This document shows positions 1 to 7,982 of a stretch of DNA of 35,669 nucleotides, piece after piece (positions within the stretch are counted from its first letter, which is position 1; each line of letters begins with the position of its first letter). A program made the position numbers and the translations under genes. This DNA is from Pseudomonadota bacterium (lineage in GTDB: Bacteria; Pseudomonadota; Alphaproteobacteria; Rhizobiales; Devosiaceae): the NCBI GenBank assembly GCA_023433775.1, contig JAEYTY010000050.1, positions 1 through 35,669 on the forward strand, given 5' to 3'. The notes below the pieces were generated by a model, which saw nothing but the letters and a program-made list of their open reading frames with translations, was not told the origin of the DNA and made no database searches.

Positions 1-1
1 T

Positions 2-841
2 CTGGCCGGCGGCATTACCCAGATCAATATTTTCGTCGGCACCATCATAGCCTCGGGCGCTGCCGGGGCCATTGCCGTGCTCAATTATGCCGACCGGCTC
101 TATCAATTGCCGCTGGGCATTATCGGCATTGCCATCGGCACTGTGCTGCTGCCTGAATTGAGCCGTCACCTGCAGGGCGGGCGCGACAAGGAAGCGCGCG
201 CCAGCCAGGATCAGGCGCTGTTCATCGCCATGCTGCTGACCATGCCCGCGGCCACCGCGCTGATGGCGCTGGCCGAGCCCATCGTGCGGGTTCTGTTCGA
301 GCGCGGGGCCTTTACCGCGCTGGCCTCGGCCCAGACGGCGGAAGCACTGGTGGCTTTTTCGGTGGGCCTGCCCGCCTTTGTGCTGATCCGCGTGTTACAG
401 CCGGGCTTTTTTGCCCGCGAGGACACGCGCACGCCGACCATCTTCGCCGGGGTCAGCGTCGTCGCCAATGTGGCGCTCTCACTCTGGCTATTCCCGATTT
501 ACGTCCATGTCGGCATTGCCATAGCGACCTCGGCCTCGGCCTGGCTTAATGTGGTAATGCTGGCCGTGACGCTGGCGCGGCGCGGGCAGTTTGTGCTGAC
601 CTTTGCCCAGTGGCGCGCGCAGGCGGCGATCTGGCTGATCAGCATCGCCATGGGTCTGGCGCTTTATGCCCTCGCCCGGCATGGCGCAGAGCATCTGGCC
701 AGCGGCGTGCCCCTGTGGCGGCAGGCTGGCGTCCTCTTCGTGCTGATAGTCTTTGGCATGGCGAGCTATTTCACGCTGATCCATGTGAGCGGCACACAGC
801 GCCTGGGGCAATTGCTCCGCCGGCTGCGGCGGACCAGATAG
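2..841 (+). CDS. murJ: Lipid II flippase MurJ (MviN), C-terminal part, cut by the window edge
   Basis: The frame is open from base 2 to the TAG at 839-841 and gives about 279 residues, roughly the C-terminal half of a MurJ/MviN polytopic membrane protein. The visible part has several hydrophobic segments and the conserved stretch NYADRLYQLPLGIIGIAIGT, typical of the MurJ/MOP flippase fold. MurJ moves lipid-linked peptidoglycan precursors across the inner membrane. The gene lies 96 bp upstream of trpS, a pairing common in rhizobia-like genomes. The start codon lies outside the window; the GTG at 77 is an internal Val codon and not a start. I see no frameshift. Confidence 0.93.
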   Translation: MAGGITQINIFVGTIIASGAAGAIAVLNYADRLYQLPLGIIGIAIGTVLLPELSRHLQGGRDKEARASQDQALFIAMLLTMPAATALMALAEPIVRVLFERGAFTALASAQTAEALVAFSVGLPAFVLIRVLQPGFFAREDTRTPTIFAGVSVVANVALSLWLFPIYVHVGIAIATSASAWLNVVMLAVTLARRGQFVLTFAQWRAQAAIWLISIAMGLALYALARHGAEHLASGVPLWRQAGVLFVLIVFGMASYFTLIHVSGTQRLGQLLRRLRRTR

Positions 842-937
842 GCGCCGCTTCTGCGGCCCTGCGCCGGGATGACAGGACGCCCTATCGGATATAAGGGTTG
901 CCGCTGCATATCTGATTTCTGAACGGCCAGGCTTTCC

Positions 938-1969
938 ATGTCCTTCACTCCGCGCGTTTTCTCCGGCATCAAGCCCTCGGGCGACCTGCATCTGGGCAAT
1001 TATCTCGGCGCCATCCGCCGCTTCGTGCCGCTGCAGGATACCCATGAGACCATCTATTGCGTGGTCGACATGCACGCGATTACCGTCTGGCAGGACCCGG
1101 TGGACCTCAAGCGCTGGACCTATGAAATCGCCGCCGCCTATATCGCGGCTGGCGTTGATCCCAAGAAGTCGATCATCTTCAACCAGAGCCAGGTGATGGA
1201 ACACGCCGAGCTCAGCTGGGTGTTCAACTGCGTGGCGCGCATGGGCTGGATGGCTCGCATGACCCAGTTCAAGGACAAGGCCGGCGAGAACAGCGAGAAT
1301 GTCTCGCTCGGACTCTTTGCCTATCCCTCGCTGATGGCCGCCGACATCCTGCTCTACAAGGCCACCGGCGTGCCGGTGGGCGATGACCAGAAGCAGCATC
1401 TGGAACTGACCCGCGATATCGCCAAGAAGTTCAACCACGACTTCAAAAAGCAGATCAAGGCGCTGGGCATGAAGGGCGACTTCTTCCCCATCACCGAGAC
1501 CCTGGCCACCGGCCCCGCCATGCGCGTCAAGTCGCTGAAGGACGGCTCAAAGAAGATGAGCAAGTCCGACGCCTCGGACCTTTCGACCATCTATATGATG
1601 GACGACGCCGATCTCATCGCCAAAAAGATCAAGCGCGCGACAACAGATGCCGAGGCCCTGCCGAGCGAAACCGCGGGCCTTGCCGGGCGGCTGGAAGCGG
1701 AAAATCTGGTCGGCATTTATGCCTCGCTTTCCAATCGTTCGGTCGAGGATGTGCTGGGCGAATTCGGCGGGCAGGGCTGGGGCGTGTTCAAGCCGGCTTT
1801 GGCCGATCTCGCCGTCGCCGTGCTGGCGCCGATTGCCGACGAAATGCGCCGGCTGGTGGCCGACAAGGGCGAAATGGACAATATCCTGCGCGACGGCGCG
1901 GACCGCGCCCGTGCGATCGCCCAGCCGATCATGGCCGATGTGCGCAATATCGTGGGCTTCGTGCGCTAG
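938..1969 (+). CDS. trpS: Tryptophan--tRNA ligase
   Basis: This 343-residue class I aminoacyl-tRNA synthetase charges tRNA-Trp. The HIGH-type motif appears as HLGN around residues 18-21 within PSGDLHLGNYLGAI, and the KMSKS loop is at residues 206-210. The length matches bacterial TrpRS. The start at 938 places the conserved PSG/HLGN block at the expected distance from the N terminus. It lies between murJ and a universal stress protein gene, all on the plus strand and probably a conserved cluster. Confidence 0.97.
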   Translation: MSFTPRVFSGIKPSGDLHLGNYLGAIRRFVPLQDTHETIYCVVDMHAITVWQDPVDLKRWTYEIAAAYIAAGVDPKKSIIFNQSQVMEHAELSWVFNCVARMGWMARMTQFKDKAGENSENVSLGLFAYPSLMAADILLYKATGVPVGDDQKQHLELTRDIAKKFNHDFKKQIKALGMKGDFFPITETLATGPAMRVKSLKDGSKKMSKSDASDLSTIYMMDDADLIAKKIKRATTDAEALPSETAGLAGRLEAENLVGIYASLSNRSVEDVLGEFGGQGWGVFKPALADLAVAVLAPIADEMRRLVADKGEMDNILRDGADRARAIAQPIMADVRNIVGFVR

Positions 1970-2009
1970 GGCGCTGCTATAGTAAGGACCGTCATATACG
2001 GAGGCGCAT

Positions 2010-2483
2010 GTGGTTTCGCAGGTTGAATATAAGCGAAAATTCCTCGTCCTCATCGACGAGACGGAAGAGTGTGACCGCGCGCTGACCTTTGCCGCCTGGC
2101 GCGTCAAGCGCACTGGCGGCACGGTGGTGTTGATGAGCGTGATCCCGTCGCCCGAATTTATCGGGCTGGGGGTGGAAGATGTGTTGCGCGCCGAAGCCGT
2201 CGAGGAAGCCGAACGCAATCTCGACGCAAGGCTCGCCCGGATCAAGGAAATCGGCGATGTGCGCGCCGAATCGGTTATCCGCGAGGGCAATGGCCCAGAG
2301 CAGATCGAAGAGGTGATCAGCACCGATCACGACATCGCCATCCTGGTGCTCGCCGCCTCAAAGCAGGCGGAGGGGCCGGGCCCGCTGGTGACCCACTTCG
2401 CCGCCCGCGCCAATGCGCTGCCCGTGCCGCTGACCATTGTGCCCGGCAGAATGAGCGACGAAGAGATTATAGCGATCTGCTAG
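2010..2483 (+). CDS. Universal stress protein family (UspA-like), single domain
   Basis: This 157-residue protein has one Usp fold: an N-terminal beta strand (KFLVLIDETEE), a central helix/strand region and a C-terminal strand ending in LTIVPG. A GTG start at 2010 is chosen because a strong GGAGG Shine-Dalgarno (2000-2004) sits 5 nt upstream; the ATG at 2008 is in another frame. The usual ATP-binding signature of the UspFG/MJ0577 type (GxxG then nine residues then GS/T) is not clear near GPGPLVTHF, so nucleotide binding is uncertain. The gene sits 40 bp after trpS. Its physiological role cannot be read from sequence. Confidence 0.88.
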   Translation: MVSQVEYKRKFLVLIDETEECDRALTFAAWRVKRTGGTVVLMSVIPSPEFIGLGVEDVLRAEAVEEAERNLDARLARIKEIGDVRAESVIREGNGPEQIEEVISTDHDIAILVLAASKQAEGPGPLVTHFAARANALPVPLTIVPGRMSDEEIIAIC

Positions 2484-2499
2484 CCGGCCCGCTGCGCGG

Positions 2500-2653
2500 G
2501 CAAAATCGGTCCGGTGGACCGACTTTAGGCTAGCAGGCCACGGCACCTATGGTGACGTGGCGAAGCCGGCCCAAAGAGCCAACCGCCATTCGAGCCCAGC
2601 TCTCATGGCCTTTGCTCCCAAAATCAGTCCACCGGACCGATTTTGCCTGCGGC
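2500..2653. repeat. REP-like palindromic doublet (REPIN-like) upstream of nfuA
   Basis: Two inverted copies of a 23-nt unit lie at 2500-2522 and 2624-2646. After reverse-complementing the second, 22 of 23 positions match, so the segment can fold into a long hairpin with about 100 nt between the arms. Each unit is itself a near-palindrome with core AAAATCGGTCCGGTGGAC. The right-hand copy extends to about 2568-2653 and matches, in inverted orientation, another copy downstream of nfuA at 3301-3382. This fits REP/REPIN-type dispersed palindromes; the copy number elsewhere in the genome is unknown. Confidence 0.75.
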
Positions 2654-2689
2654 ACGGATCAAAGCTTGCATCCCGCCGCCAAAAGTCTA

Positions 2690-2708
2690 TTTTAGAAGCG
2701 TTCTAATC
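2690..2708. promoter_or_regulatory. Candidate Irr box (iron control element) upstream of nfuA
   Basis: The sequence TTTAGAAGCGTTCTAATC contains a perfect inverted repeat, TTAGAA (2692-2697), GCG, TTCTAA (2701-2706), centred about 30 bp before the nfuA start. This is the form of the ICE motif described for Irr in rhizobia and related bacteria. An irr gene is present at 17652-18119, so the site is a plausible Irr target. The assignment is by motif likeness only. Confidence 0.65.
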
Positions 2709-2728
2709 GTAATTTCGAAGGCGACCCG

Positions 2729-3295
2729 ATGTTCATCCAGACCGAAGCCACGCCCAATCCCGCGACGCTGAAATTCCTGCCGGGCCGCGATGTGCTGACG
2801 GGCGAGCCGCGCGATTTCCGCTCGGTCGAGGCGGCCGCCAATTCGCCTTTGGCCACCGGACTTTTCGCTATTTCGGGCGTGACCGGCGTATTCCTCGGCT
2901 CCGATTTCATCTCGGTGACCAAGGACGAGACCAATTGGGCCCATATCAAGCCGGCCATTCTCGGCGTCATCATGGACCACTTCCTCTCCGGCAAGCCGGT
3001 GATCATGGAAGGCGGCGTGGATATGGCTGCCGCCGATGAGGGCGAGGAATTCTTCGAAGAAGACGACAAGGAAATGGTCGAGGTCATCAAGGAACTTCTG
3101 GCCACCCGCGTGCGTCCGGCCGTGGCCATGGATGGCGGCGACATCATTTTCCGTGGCTATCGCGAAGGCACCGTGTTCCTCCACATGCAGGGCGCCTGCT
3201 CGGGCTGCCCCTCCTCGACCGCCACGCTCAAAAACGGCATTGAAAACCTGCTCCGCCATTTCGTGCCGGGTGTTGAGGCAGTTCAGCAGGTTTGA
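2729..3295 (+). CDS. nfuA: NfuA-type Fe-S cluster scaffold/carrier protein
   Basis: This 188-residue protein has an N-terminal Nfu domain (about 1-88, beginning MFIQTEATPNPATLKFLPGR) and a C-terminal NifU-like domain (about 112-180). The CxxC cluster ligands are C157 and C160 in GACSGCPSS. Such proteins carry [4Fe-4S] clusters to target enzymes in the cytoplasm. The length and domain order fit the rhizobial/mitochondrial Nfu1 type rather than E. coli NfuA. A candidate Irr box precedes it, a strong terminator follows it, and REP-like repeats lie on both sides. Regulation by iron through Irr is inferred. Confidence 0.93.
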   Translation: MFIQTEATPNPATLKFLPGRDVLTGEPRDFRSVEAAANSPLATGLFAISGVTGVFLGSDFISVTKDETNWAHIKPAILGVIMDHFLSGKPVIMEGGVDMAAADEGEEFFEEDDKEMVEVIKELLATRVRPAVAMDGGDIIFRGYREGTVFLHMQGACSGCPSSTATLKNGIENLLRHFVPGVEAVQQV

Positions 3296-3300
3296 GCGAG

Positions 3301-3382
3301 GCCGCAGGCAAAATCGCTCCGGTGGAGCGATTTTAGCGCTCAAAGCCATGAGAGCTACGCTCGAGTGGCAGGCCAAACAGCC
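3301..3382 (+). repeat. REP-like palindromic repeat downstream of nfuA
   Basis: This copy has a perfect palindrome, AAAATCGCTCC-GGT-GGAGCGATTTT, at about 3309-3333, followed by a tail containing AAAGCCATGAGAGCT. The reverse complement of 2568-2653 has the same order (GCCGCAGGCAAAATCG, palindrome, GCCATGAGAGCT) with an estimated 75-80% identity by eye. One stem position is G-C in one copy and C-G in the other, so pairing is kept while sequence changes. Confidence 0.75.
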
Positions 3383-3416
3383 TCGCGACAAAATTCAGTT
3401 TAGCAGCAAGCCAAAG

Positions 3417-3449
3417 GCCCGATGATCACTCATCGGGCTTTTGTCTTTT
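3417..3449 (+). terminator. Rho-independent terminator of nfuA
   Basis: A perfect 9-bp stem (GCCCGATGA at 3417-3425, TCATCGGGC at 3430-3438) with a TCAC loop is followed by TTTTGTCTTTT. It ends the plus-strand nfuA transcript and abuts the stop codon of the convergent gene at 3448, so it may also act on that side. Confidence 0.9.
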
Positions 3450-4044
3450 AATAGGTCCAGCTGATTGCCGCCGCGCGTTCGGGGTCGAAATACAAATCCA
3501 CCACGGCATCGAGATCGGGCTCATGGATGCCATTGGTATATTGCCGCATCACCAGAGTGATAACCTTGTCGTCGGCGCCCTGGAAAACAAAATCGTAGCA
3601 ATTCTCGGTGACCGGTGGGCCGTCGGCCACGATTTCGCGGCGCACGGCGTCCAGTTCGCGCCCATTGACCGCGCTTGAATCGCTGCGCCGGGTGAGACGG
3701 AGTGAGGGGCGCCAGTCAAAGCTGAAATCGCAGATATGGCGATTGTCGCGCAGCTCGGCCTGCGAGACGATGTGGATGTCATAGACATCGTTCCAGGCAT
3801 TGCTGGATTCATAGATGGCGAGGCCGTCATTGACGGAGAGATAGATCTCGGACCAGCCGCATTGCCCCTCATAGGGCTCATAGCACCAGACTTCTGCGCC
3901 CAGCATCAATTGCGTCGCGTCCGTCATATTGACCGGCTTGCCCGCTTTCTGGCGCTCGACAATGGATGCGATATCGGCGTCCAGCGCCAGAGCCGGCACA
4001 AGTCCGGCCATGGCGCATATCAGAATAATGGCAAAGCGGCGCAT
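3448..4044 (-). CDS. Secreted protein of unknown function
   Basis: This 198-residue protein begins with a signal peptide (MRRFAIILICAMAGLVPALA, about 1-20) and a mature N terminus near LDADIAS, so it is probably periplasmic. The mature part holds four cysteines spread through the chain (WCYEPYEGQC, HICDF, ENCYDF), which could form disulfides. It is acidic and Tyr/Trp rich and has no motif I recognise. The ATG at 4044 is supported by a GGGAGGG ribosome site just upstream on the minus strand. It is convergent with nfuA and divergent from the Rrf2 gene. Confidence 0.75.
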   Translation of the reverse strand: MRRFAIILICAMAGLVPALALDADIASIVERQKAGKPVNMTDATQLMLGAEVWCYEPYEGQCGWSEIYLSVNDGLAIYESSNAWNDVYDIHIVSQAELRDNRHICDFSFDWRPSLRLTRRSDSSAVNGRELDAVRREIVADGPPVTENCYDFVFQGADDKVITLVMRQYTNGIHEPDLDAVVDLYFDPERAAAISWTY

Positions 4045-4130
4045 CCTGTCCCTCCCGAAACATCCTCGCTCAGTCTAGAGCCTTATCACGCGGCGTGGAA
4101 AGGGATTGCGGCTCGGTCGGGATGGCACTC

Positions 4131-4168
4131 TTGACAGCGGCACCTAAATGTAACAAATAAAGTTACAT
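4131..4168 (+). promoter_or_regulatory. Promoter/operator of the Rrf2 gene with a palindrome reaching the start codon
   Basis: TTGACA at 4131-4136 is a perfect -35 hexamer. Downstream lies a perfect inverted repeat ATGTAAC (4148-4154), AAATAAA, GTTACAT (4162-4168), whose right arm contains the first two bases of the ATG at 4167. No Shine-Dalgarno fits between the palindrome and the ATG. With transcription starting the usual distance from this -35, the mRNA would have little or no leader. The palindrome is a likely autoregulatory site for the Rrf2 protein. Confidence 0.55.
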
Positions 4169-4604
4169 GAAACGTTCAAGCCGACTATCGCTGGCGCTGC
4201 ACGCGCTGGTTCACCTTCACGCCCAGCCGGGCAATCCGCTGACCTCGGCAGCGCTGGCGCAATGCCTGATGACCAATGCGGTGGTGGTCCGCCGGGTTCT
4301 GGGCGAATTGCGCGAGGCGGGTGTGGTCAATGCCAGCAAGGGCGCCAATGGCGGTTGGACGCTGGCGCGTCCGGCCGATGAGATCAGCCTTCACACCATT
4401 TATGAGGCCATGGGCGAGCGCCTTTTGCTGCGCACCGAAAGCGATCCCGGCGACAAGACCTGCGGCATTGTCCGCTCGGTCGATCGGGTGATGCACGAAT
4501 TTCTCGAAGACGCTGAGGCATTGCTGGCCGCAAGGCTGGCGCGCGTGCGCCTCAGCGATATTGCCAGGGACGCCATGGGCGCCGGTTTTCCGCGCCTGGG
4601 CTGA
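4167..4604 (+). CDS. Rrf2 family transcriptional regulator
   Basis: This 145-residue protein has the winged-helix pattern of Rrf2 regulators: SRLSLALHALVHL, then the recognition region NAVVVRRVLGELREAGVVNASKGANGGW with the family's typical GxxGGW turn. IscR and NsrR bind an Fe-S cluster through three cysteines after the wing; here only C at TCGIV lies in that region, so cluster binding is unlikely. It ends 82 bp before a thioredoxin-reductase-like flavoenzyme gene that it probably controls. The start at 4167 lies at the edge of a palindromic operator, suggesting autoregulation. Confidence 0.88.
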   Translation: MKRSSRLSLALHALVHLHAQPGNPLTSAALAQCLMTNAVVVRRVLGELREAGVVNASKGANGGWTLARPADEISLHTIYEAMGERLLLRTESDPGDKTCGIVRSVDRVMHEFLEDAEALLAARLARVRLSDIARDAMGAGFPRLG

Positions 4605-4686
4605 AGCAAAACCAAATCAGGCGGGCTGGACGGCGTTGCATGACGGAACGCCGAAGGCCGCGCCATGTCTGAAACAGGAGTTTTTC

Positions 4687-5577
4687 ATGCAGGATGTCAT
4701 CATCATCGGCGGCAGCTTTGCCGGCCTCACAGCGGCCATGCAATTGGGCCGCGCCCGCCGCAAGGTCACCGTGCTCGACACCGGCCTCAACCGCAATCGC
4801 TATGCCAGCCACGCACACAATATTTTCGGCAATGACGGCACGCCGCCCGGCGACATGCTGGCGCTGGCGCGGCAACAGGTGGCGGCCTATCCGAGTGTTG
4901 AACTGGTTTCGGGCCGCGCCTCTACGGTCAGTGGTGAACCCGAAGCCTTTGTCGTGACGACGGCAGAGGGCCAGACGATAGAAGGCCGCCGGCTGATCCT
5001 CTCCTATGGCATTACCGACGAATTTCCCGCCATTTCCGGCTTTGCCGAAAGCTGGGGCAAGACGGTGATCCATTGCCCCTTCTGTCACGGCTATGAGGTG
5101 GCGGGAAAACCCTGGGGCCTGCTCTATTCATCGCCCATGTCGCTGCATGGCCCCGCGCTTTACGCCAACTGGACCGACGACATCACGCTGATCCTCGATG
5201 GACATGAGATCATCGACGAAGAGCGGCACAAGCTCGAAAAGCGCGGCGTGAAGATTGCGAATGGCAAGCTGGCGTCAATCCAGCACAATCAGGGCGTGCT
5301 CAGCAGCGTCACGCTGGAAGACGGCACGGAAATTCCGCTGACGGCGCTTTACGCCCATCCGCGCAATCGTCCCTCGGCTGATCTGCACGAGCAGCTGGGC
5401 CTCGACATGAAGGACACGCCCACGGGCAGCATGATCGCCGTGGGCGACATGCAGGCGACGTCGCGGCCGGGAATATTTGCGGCGGGCGATCTTGCGACGG
5501 CCATGCATTCCGTCACCTTCGCCAATTATGCCGGCTCGATGGCGGCCATGGGCGCGCTGCAATCGATGATGGTGTGA
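4687..5577 (+). CDS. Thioredoxin-reductase-like NAD(P)/FAD-dependent oxidoreductase
   Basis: This is a 296-residue two-domain flavoprotein. The N-terminal FAD-binding Rossmann motif is IIIGGSFAGLTAA (residues 5-17), a redox CxxC appears as HCPFCHGYE near residue 135, and the C-terminal FAD motif is GIFAAGDLATA. The size and CxxC position fit the thioredoxin/alkyl hydroperoxide reductase class, but the CPFCHGYE form marks a subfamily distinct from classical TrxB (which has CATC). The start at 4687 is chosen for the CAGGAG ribosome site 6 nt upstream; the frame is open further upstream but without homology. Its pairing with the Rrf2 gene suggests control by redox or thiol stress. The substrate is unknown. 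Confidence 0.85.
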   Translation: MQDVIIIGGSFAGLTAAMQLGRARRKVTVLDTGLNRNRYASHAHNIFGNDGTPPGDMLALARQQVAAYPSVELVSGRASTVSGEPEAFVVTTAEGQTIEGRRLILSYGITDEFPAISGFAESWGKTVIHCPFCHGYEVAGKPWGLLYSSPMSLHGPALYANWTDDITLILDGHEIIDEERHKLEKRGVKIANGKLASIQHNQGVLSSVTLEDGTEIPLTALYAHPRNRPSADLHEQLGLDMKDTPTGSMIAVGDMQATSRPGIFAAGDLATAMHSVTFANYAGSMAAMGALQSMMV

Positions 5578-5596
5578 GAAGTGACGCGGCTGATGC

Positions 5597-5725
5597 CCTC
5601 CCTCCCCCTTGAGGGGTGGGTAGCGGCGCTCAGCGCGCAGCGCATTAGCAGAGCTGGGGTGGGGGTCCTTCTGTTCTTAACTGATGGACCCCACCCTCAA
5701 TCCCTCCCCTCAAGGGGGAGGGAGG
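5597..5725. repeat. 129-bp palindromic repeat element (MITE/RPE-like)
   Basis: Perfect 20-bp inverted ends (CCTCCCTCCCCCTTGAGGGG at 5597-5616 and its complement at 5706-5725) enclose a second inverted pair (GGGTGGGGGTCC near 5656-5667 and GGACCCCACCC at 5686-5696). The whole segment can fold into one long hairpin. Elements of this wording (CCCTCCCCCTTGAGGGG ... GGGGTGGGGTCC) recur in many alphaproteobacterial genomes. It lies at the 3' ends of two convergent genes and could act as a two-way terminator. It encodes no protein that I can support. Confidence 0.8.
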
Positions 5726-5751
5726 CAAAGGGGCCGAAAGCCCAAGGACTC

Positions 5752-6789
5752 CTACCGCAGCCAGCCGCTGGGGCGGGGGTGCAGTTCCATCTGGCCGTCC
5801 TTCGTCGCGGCGTCGATAGCGGCGATTTCCTCGGCGCTCAGTTCCAGATTGTCGAGCGCGCCGAGATTGTCCTTGAGCTGGTCGAGATTGCGCACCCCGA
5901 TCAGCGCCGAGGTCATTTCCTTGCGGCGCAGCGCCCAGGCCAGCGCCAATTGCACCATGGTCTGGCCGCGGGCCTTGGCGATTTCGCCGACCTTGTCCAC
6001 CGCGTCGAGCACGCGCGGCTCGATATGGCTGGCGCGCAGCGAACCATTGGGGTTTTCGCCCCGCGTGCCGGACTTGCTGCCCGAATTATACTTGCCCGAC
6101 AGCACGCCCTGCGACAGCGGCGAAAAGGCGATGATGCCGATGCCAAGGTCGCCACAGGCATCGATGGTCTGGTCGTTTTCGATCCAGCGATTGATCATCG
6201 AATAGCTGGGCTGATGGATGGTGAGGGCGACGCCCATGTCCTTGAGGATGCGATGGGCCTCGCGGGTTTCCTTTTCGGGATAGGAGGAAATACCGACATA
6301 AAGCGCCTTGCCGCTGCGGACAGCATGGGCCAGCGCGCCCATGGTTTCCTCAAGCGGGGTTTCCGGGTCATAGCGGTGGGAATAGAAGATATCGACATAG
6401 TCGAGCCCCATGCGCTTGAGGCTCTGGTCGAGGCTGGCCAAGAGATATTTGCGGGAACCGAATTCGCCATAGGGGCCGGGCCACATATTATAGCCCGCCT
6501 TGGTCGAAATGATCATCTCGTCACGATAGGGGCGGAAATCGCGCGCCATGACCTGCCCGAACAATTCCTCTGAAGAGCCGGCGGGCGGGCCGTAATTATT
6601 GGCCAGGTCGAAATGGGTCACGCCCTGATCAAAGGCATACCCCAGGATTTCCATGGCCGAGGGATAGTCCCGCGTGCCACCGAAATTCTGCCAGAGCCCG
6701 AGGCTGATCGCCGGCAGTTTCAGGCCTGATTTGCCCGAGCGGCGATATTGCATGGAATCATAGCGCGCCGTATCGGCCCGATAGGTCAT
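5752..6789 (-). CDS. Aldo/keto reductase, L-glyceraldehyde-3-phosphate reductase (Gpr/YghZ) type
   Basis: This 345-residue TIM-barrel NADPH oxidoreductase shows the AKR tetrad: D61 and Y66 in FDLANNYGPP, K97 in ISTKAGY and H138 in FYSHRYDPETPLEET. That last motif is close to E. coli YghZ (Gpr), which reduces L-glyceraldehyde 3-phosphate and other aldehydes. The frame is open further upstream, but the ATG at 6789 is preferred: GGGAG lies 8 nt upstream on the minus strand, and the longer version would overlap the divergent trhO gene. It is probably cytosolic aldehyde detoxification; the exact substrate is not shown by sequence. Confidence 0.9.
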   Translation of the reverse strand: MTYRADTARYDSMQYRRSGKSGLKLPAISLGLWQNFGGTRDYPSAMEILGYAFDQGVTHFDLANNYGPPAGSSEELFGQVMARDFRPYRDEMIISTKAGYNMWPGPYGEFGSRKYLLASLDQSLKRMGLDYVDIFYSHRYDPETPLEETMGALAHAVRSGKALYVGISSYPEKETREAHRILKDMGVALTIHQPSYSMINRWIENDQTIDACGDLGIGIIAFSPLSQGVLSGKYNSGSKSGTRGENPNGSLRASHIEPRVLDAVDKVGEIAKARGQTMVQLALAWALRRKEMTSALIGVRNLDQLKDNLGALDNLELSAEEIAAIDAATKDGQMELHPRPSGWLR

Positions 6790-6859
6790 ATTGGTCACTC
6801 CCGATGTCTTGCTTGCGGCGGCCCGTGACGCCGGGTCCTGCCAGTGATATGAGCGGCGC

Positions 6860-7897
6860 ATGACGCCGAGCAAAGCTGAAATGACCCCCATTTTGCCCCA
6901 GCCCCAACATCCATACAAGGTGATGGCGCTCTACAAATTTGCCAGCCTGGATAATGTCGAGGCGCTCAAAGCCCCGCTGGCCGCCTTCTGCTGTGGGCGT
7001 GACATTACCGGCACGCTGATCCTGGCGCCCGAGGGCATTAATGGCACGGTGGCCGGCACGCCGGAGGCTATCGACGCCCTGGCGGATTATCTCTTTGTGA
7101 GCGGGCCGTTCGGCACTCGGCTGGCCGGAGCCGAGGTCAAATATTCCTTTGCCGATACGGCCCCGTTCCTCCGCATGAAGGTGCGCGTCAAACCCGAAAT
7201 CGTCACCCTGCGCGCGCCCGAGGCCGACCCCTCAAAGGTGGTCGGCACCTATGTGGAGCCCGAAAACTGGAATGCGCTGATCGAGCGCAATGACGTGGTG
7301 CTGGTCGATACGCGCAATGATTATGAGGTGGGGCTCGGCACGTTCCAGCGCGCGCTTGATCCGGCCACGGCCAATTTCACCGAATTCAAGGACTATGTCG
7401 CCAAAAACCTCGATCCGCAGCGGGACAAGAAAGTCGCCATGTTCTGCACCGGCGGCATCCGCTGCGAAAAAGCATCAAGCTATCTCCTGAGCCAGGGCTT
7501 TGAGGAGGTGTTTCATTTGAAGGGCGGCATCCTCAAATATCTCGAAGTGGTGCCGCAGGAAGAAAGCCGCTTTACCGGCGAATGCTTCGTCTTCGATGAA
7601 CGCGTTTCGGTTGGTCATGGGCTCGAACTGGGCACGGCAACCCTCTGCCGCGCCTGCCGCCACCCGCTGACCCCGGAAGATCGTGCCGATCCGGCTTTTG
7701 CCGAAGGCATTTCCTGCCCGCATTGCGTGGGCGAAACGGCAAAGCACGAAGCAGCGGCGGAACGCCAGCGCCAGATGGAACTGGCGAAAAAGCGCGGCGC
7801 TGCCCATCTGGGCGATGCTGCCGCCGAGGCCGCCGCCCGCCGCAAGGCGGAGAAGCAGGCGCAGGCTGAGCAATCCCGGCTGGCGAATAAGGGTTAG
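6860..7897 (+). CDS. trhO: tRNA uridine(34) hydroxylase TrhO (rhodanese-like, YceA)
   Basis: This 345-residue protein has the TrhO/YceA layout: an N-terminal ferredoxin-like domain (KFASL...LAPEGINGTVAG), a rhodanese domain with the active-site loop FCTGGIRCEK (C196), and a C-terminal pair of CxxC motifs (C263/C266, C286/C289) that probably bind zinc. TrhO hydroxylates U34 of tRNAs using oxygen, toward 5-hydroxyuridine and its derivatives. The C-terminal 45 residues are Ala/Lys/Glu rich and helical. The start is either ATG 6860 or ATG 6881; I prefer 6860. It is divergent from the aldo/keto reductase gene with 70 bp between them. Confidence 0.93.
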   Translation: MTPSKAEMTPILPQPQHPYKVMALYKFASLDNVEALKAPLAAFCCGRDITGTLILAPEGINGTVAGTPEAIDALADYLFVSGPFGTRLAGAEVKYSFADTAPFLRMKVRVKPEIVTLRAPEADPSKVVGTYVEPENWNALIERNDVVLVDTRNDYEVGLGTFQRALDPATANFTEFKDYVAKNLDPQRDKKVAMFCTGGIRCEKASSYLLSQGFEEVFHLKGGILKYLEVVPQEESRFTGECFVFDERVSVGHGLELGTATLCRACRHPLTPEDRADPAFAEGISCPHCVGETAKHEAAAERQRQMELAKKRGAAHLGDAAAEAAARRKAEKQAQAEQSRLANKG

Positions 7898-7982
7898 GCC
7901 GCTTACGCCATTCGACGCATCGACTCTGTCAATGCTTTGGACGATATTCCGCGCAGAATCATCATCTGCATAAGCCTTTCCG

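Noticed and set aside
4561..4686. Longer N terminus for the thioredoxin-reductase-like protein
   Set aside because: The extra residues overlap the end of the Rrf2 gene, lack similarity to the family and have no ribosome site, while the ATG at 4687 has CAGGAG upstream and begins directly before the FAD motif.
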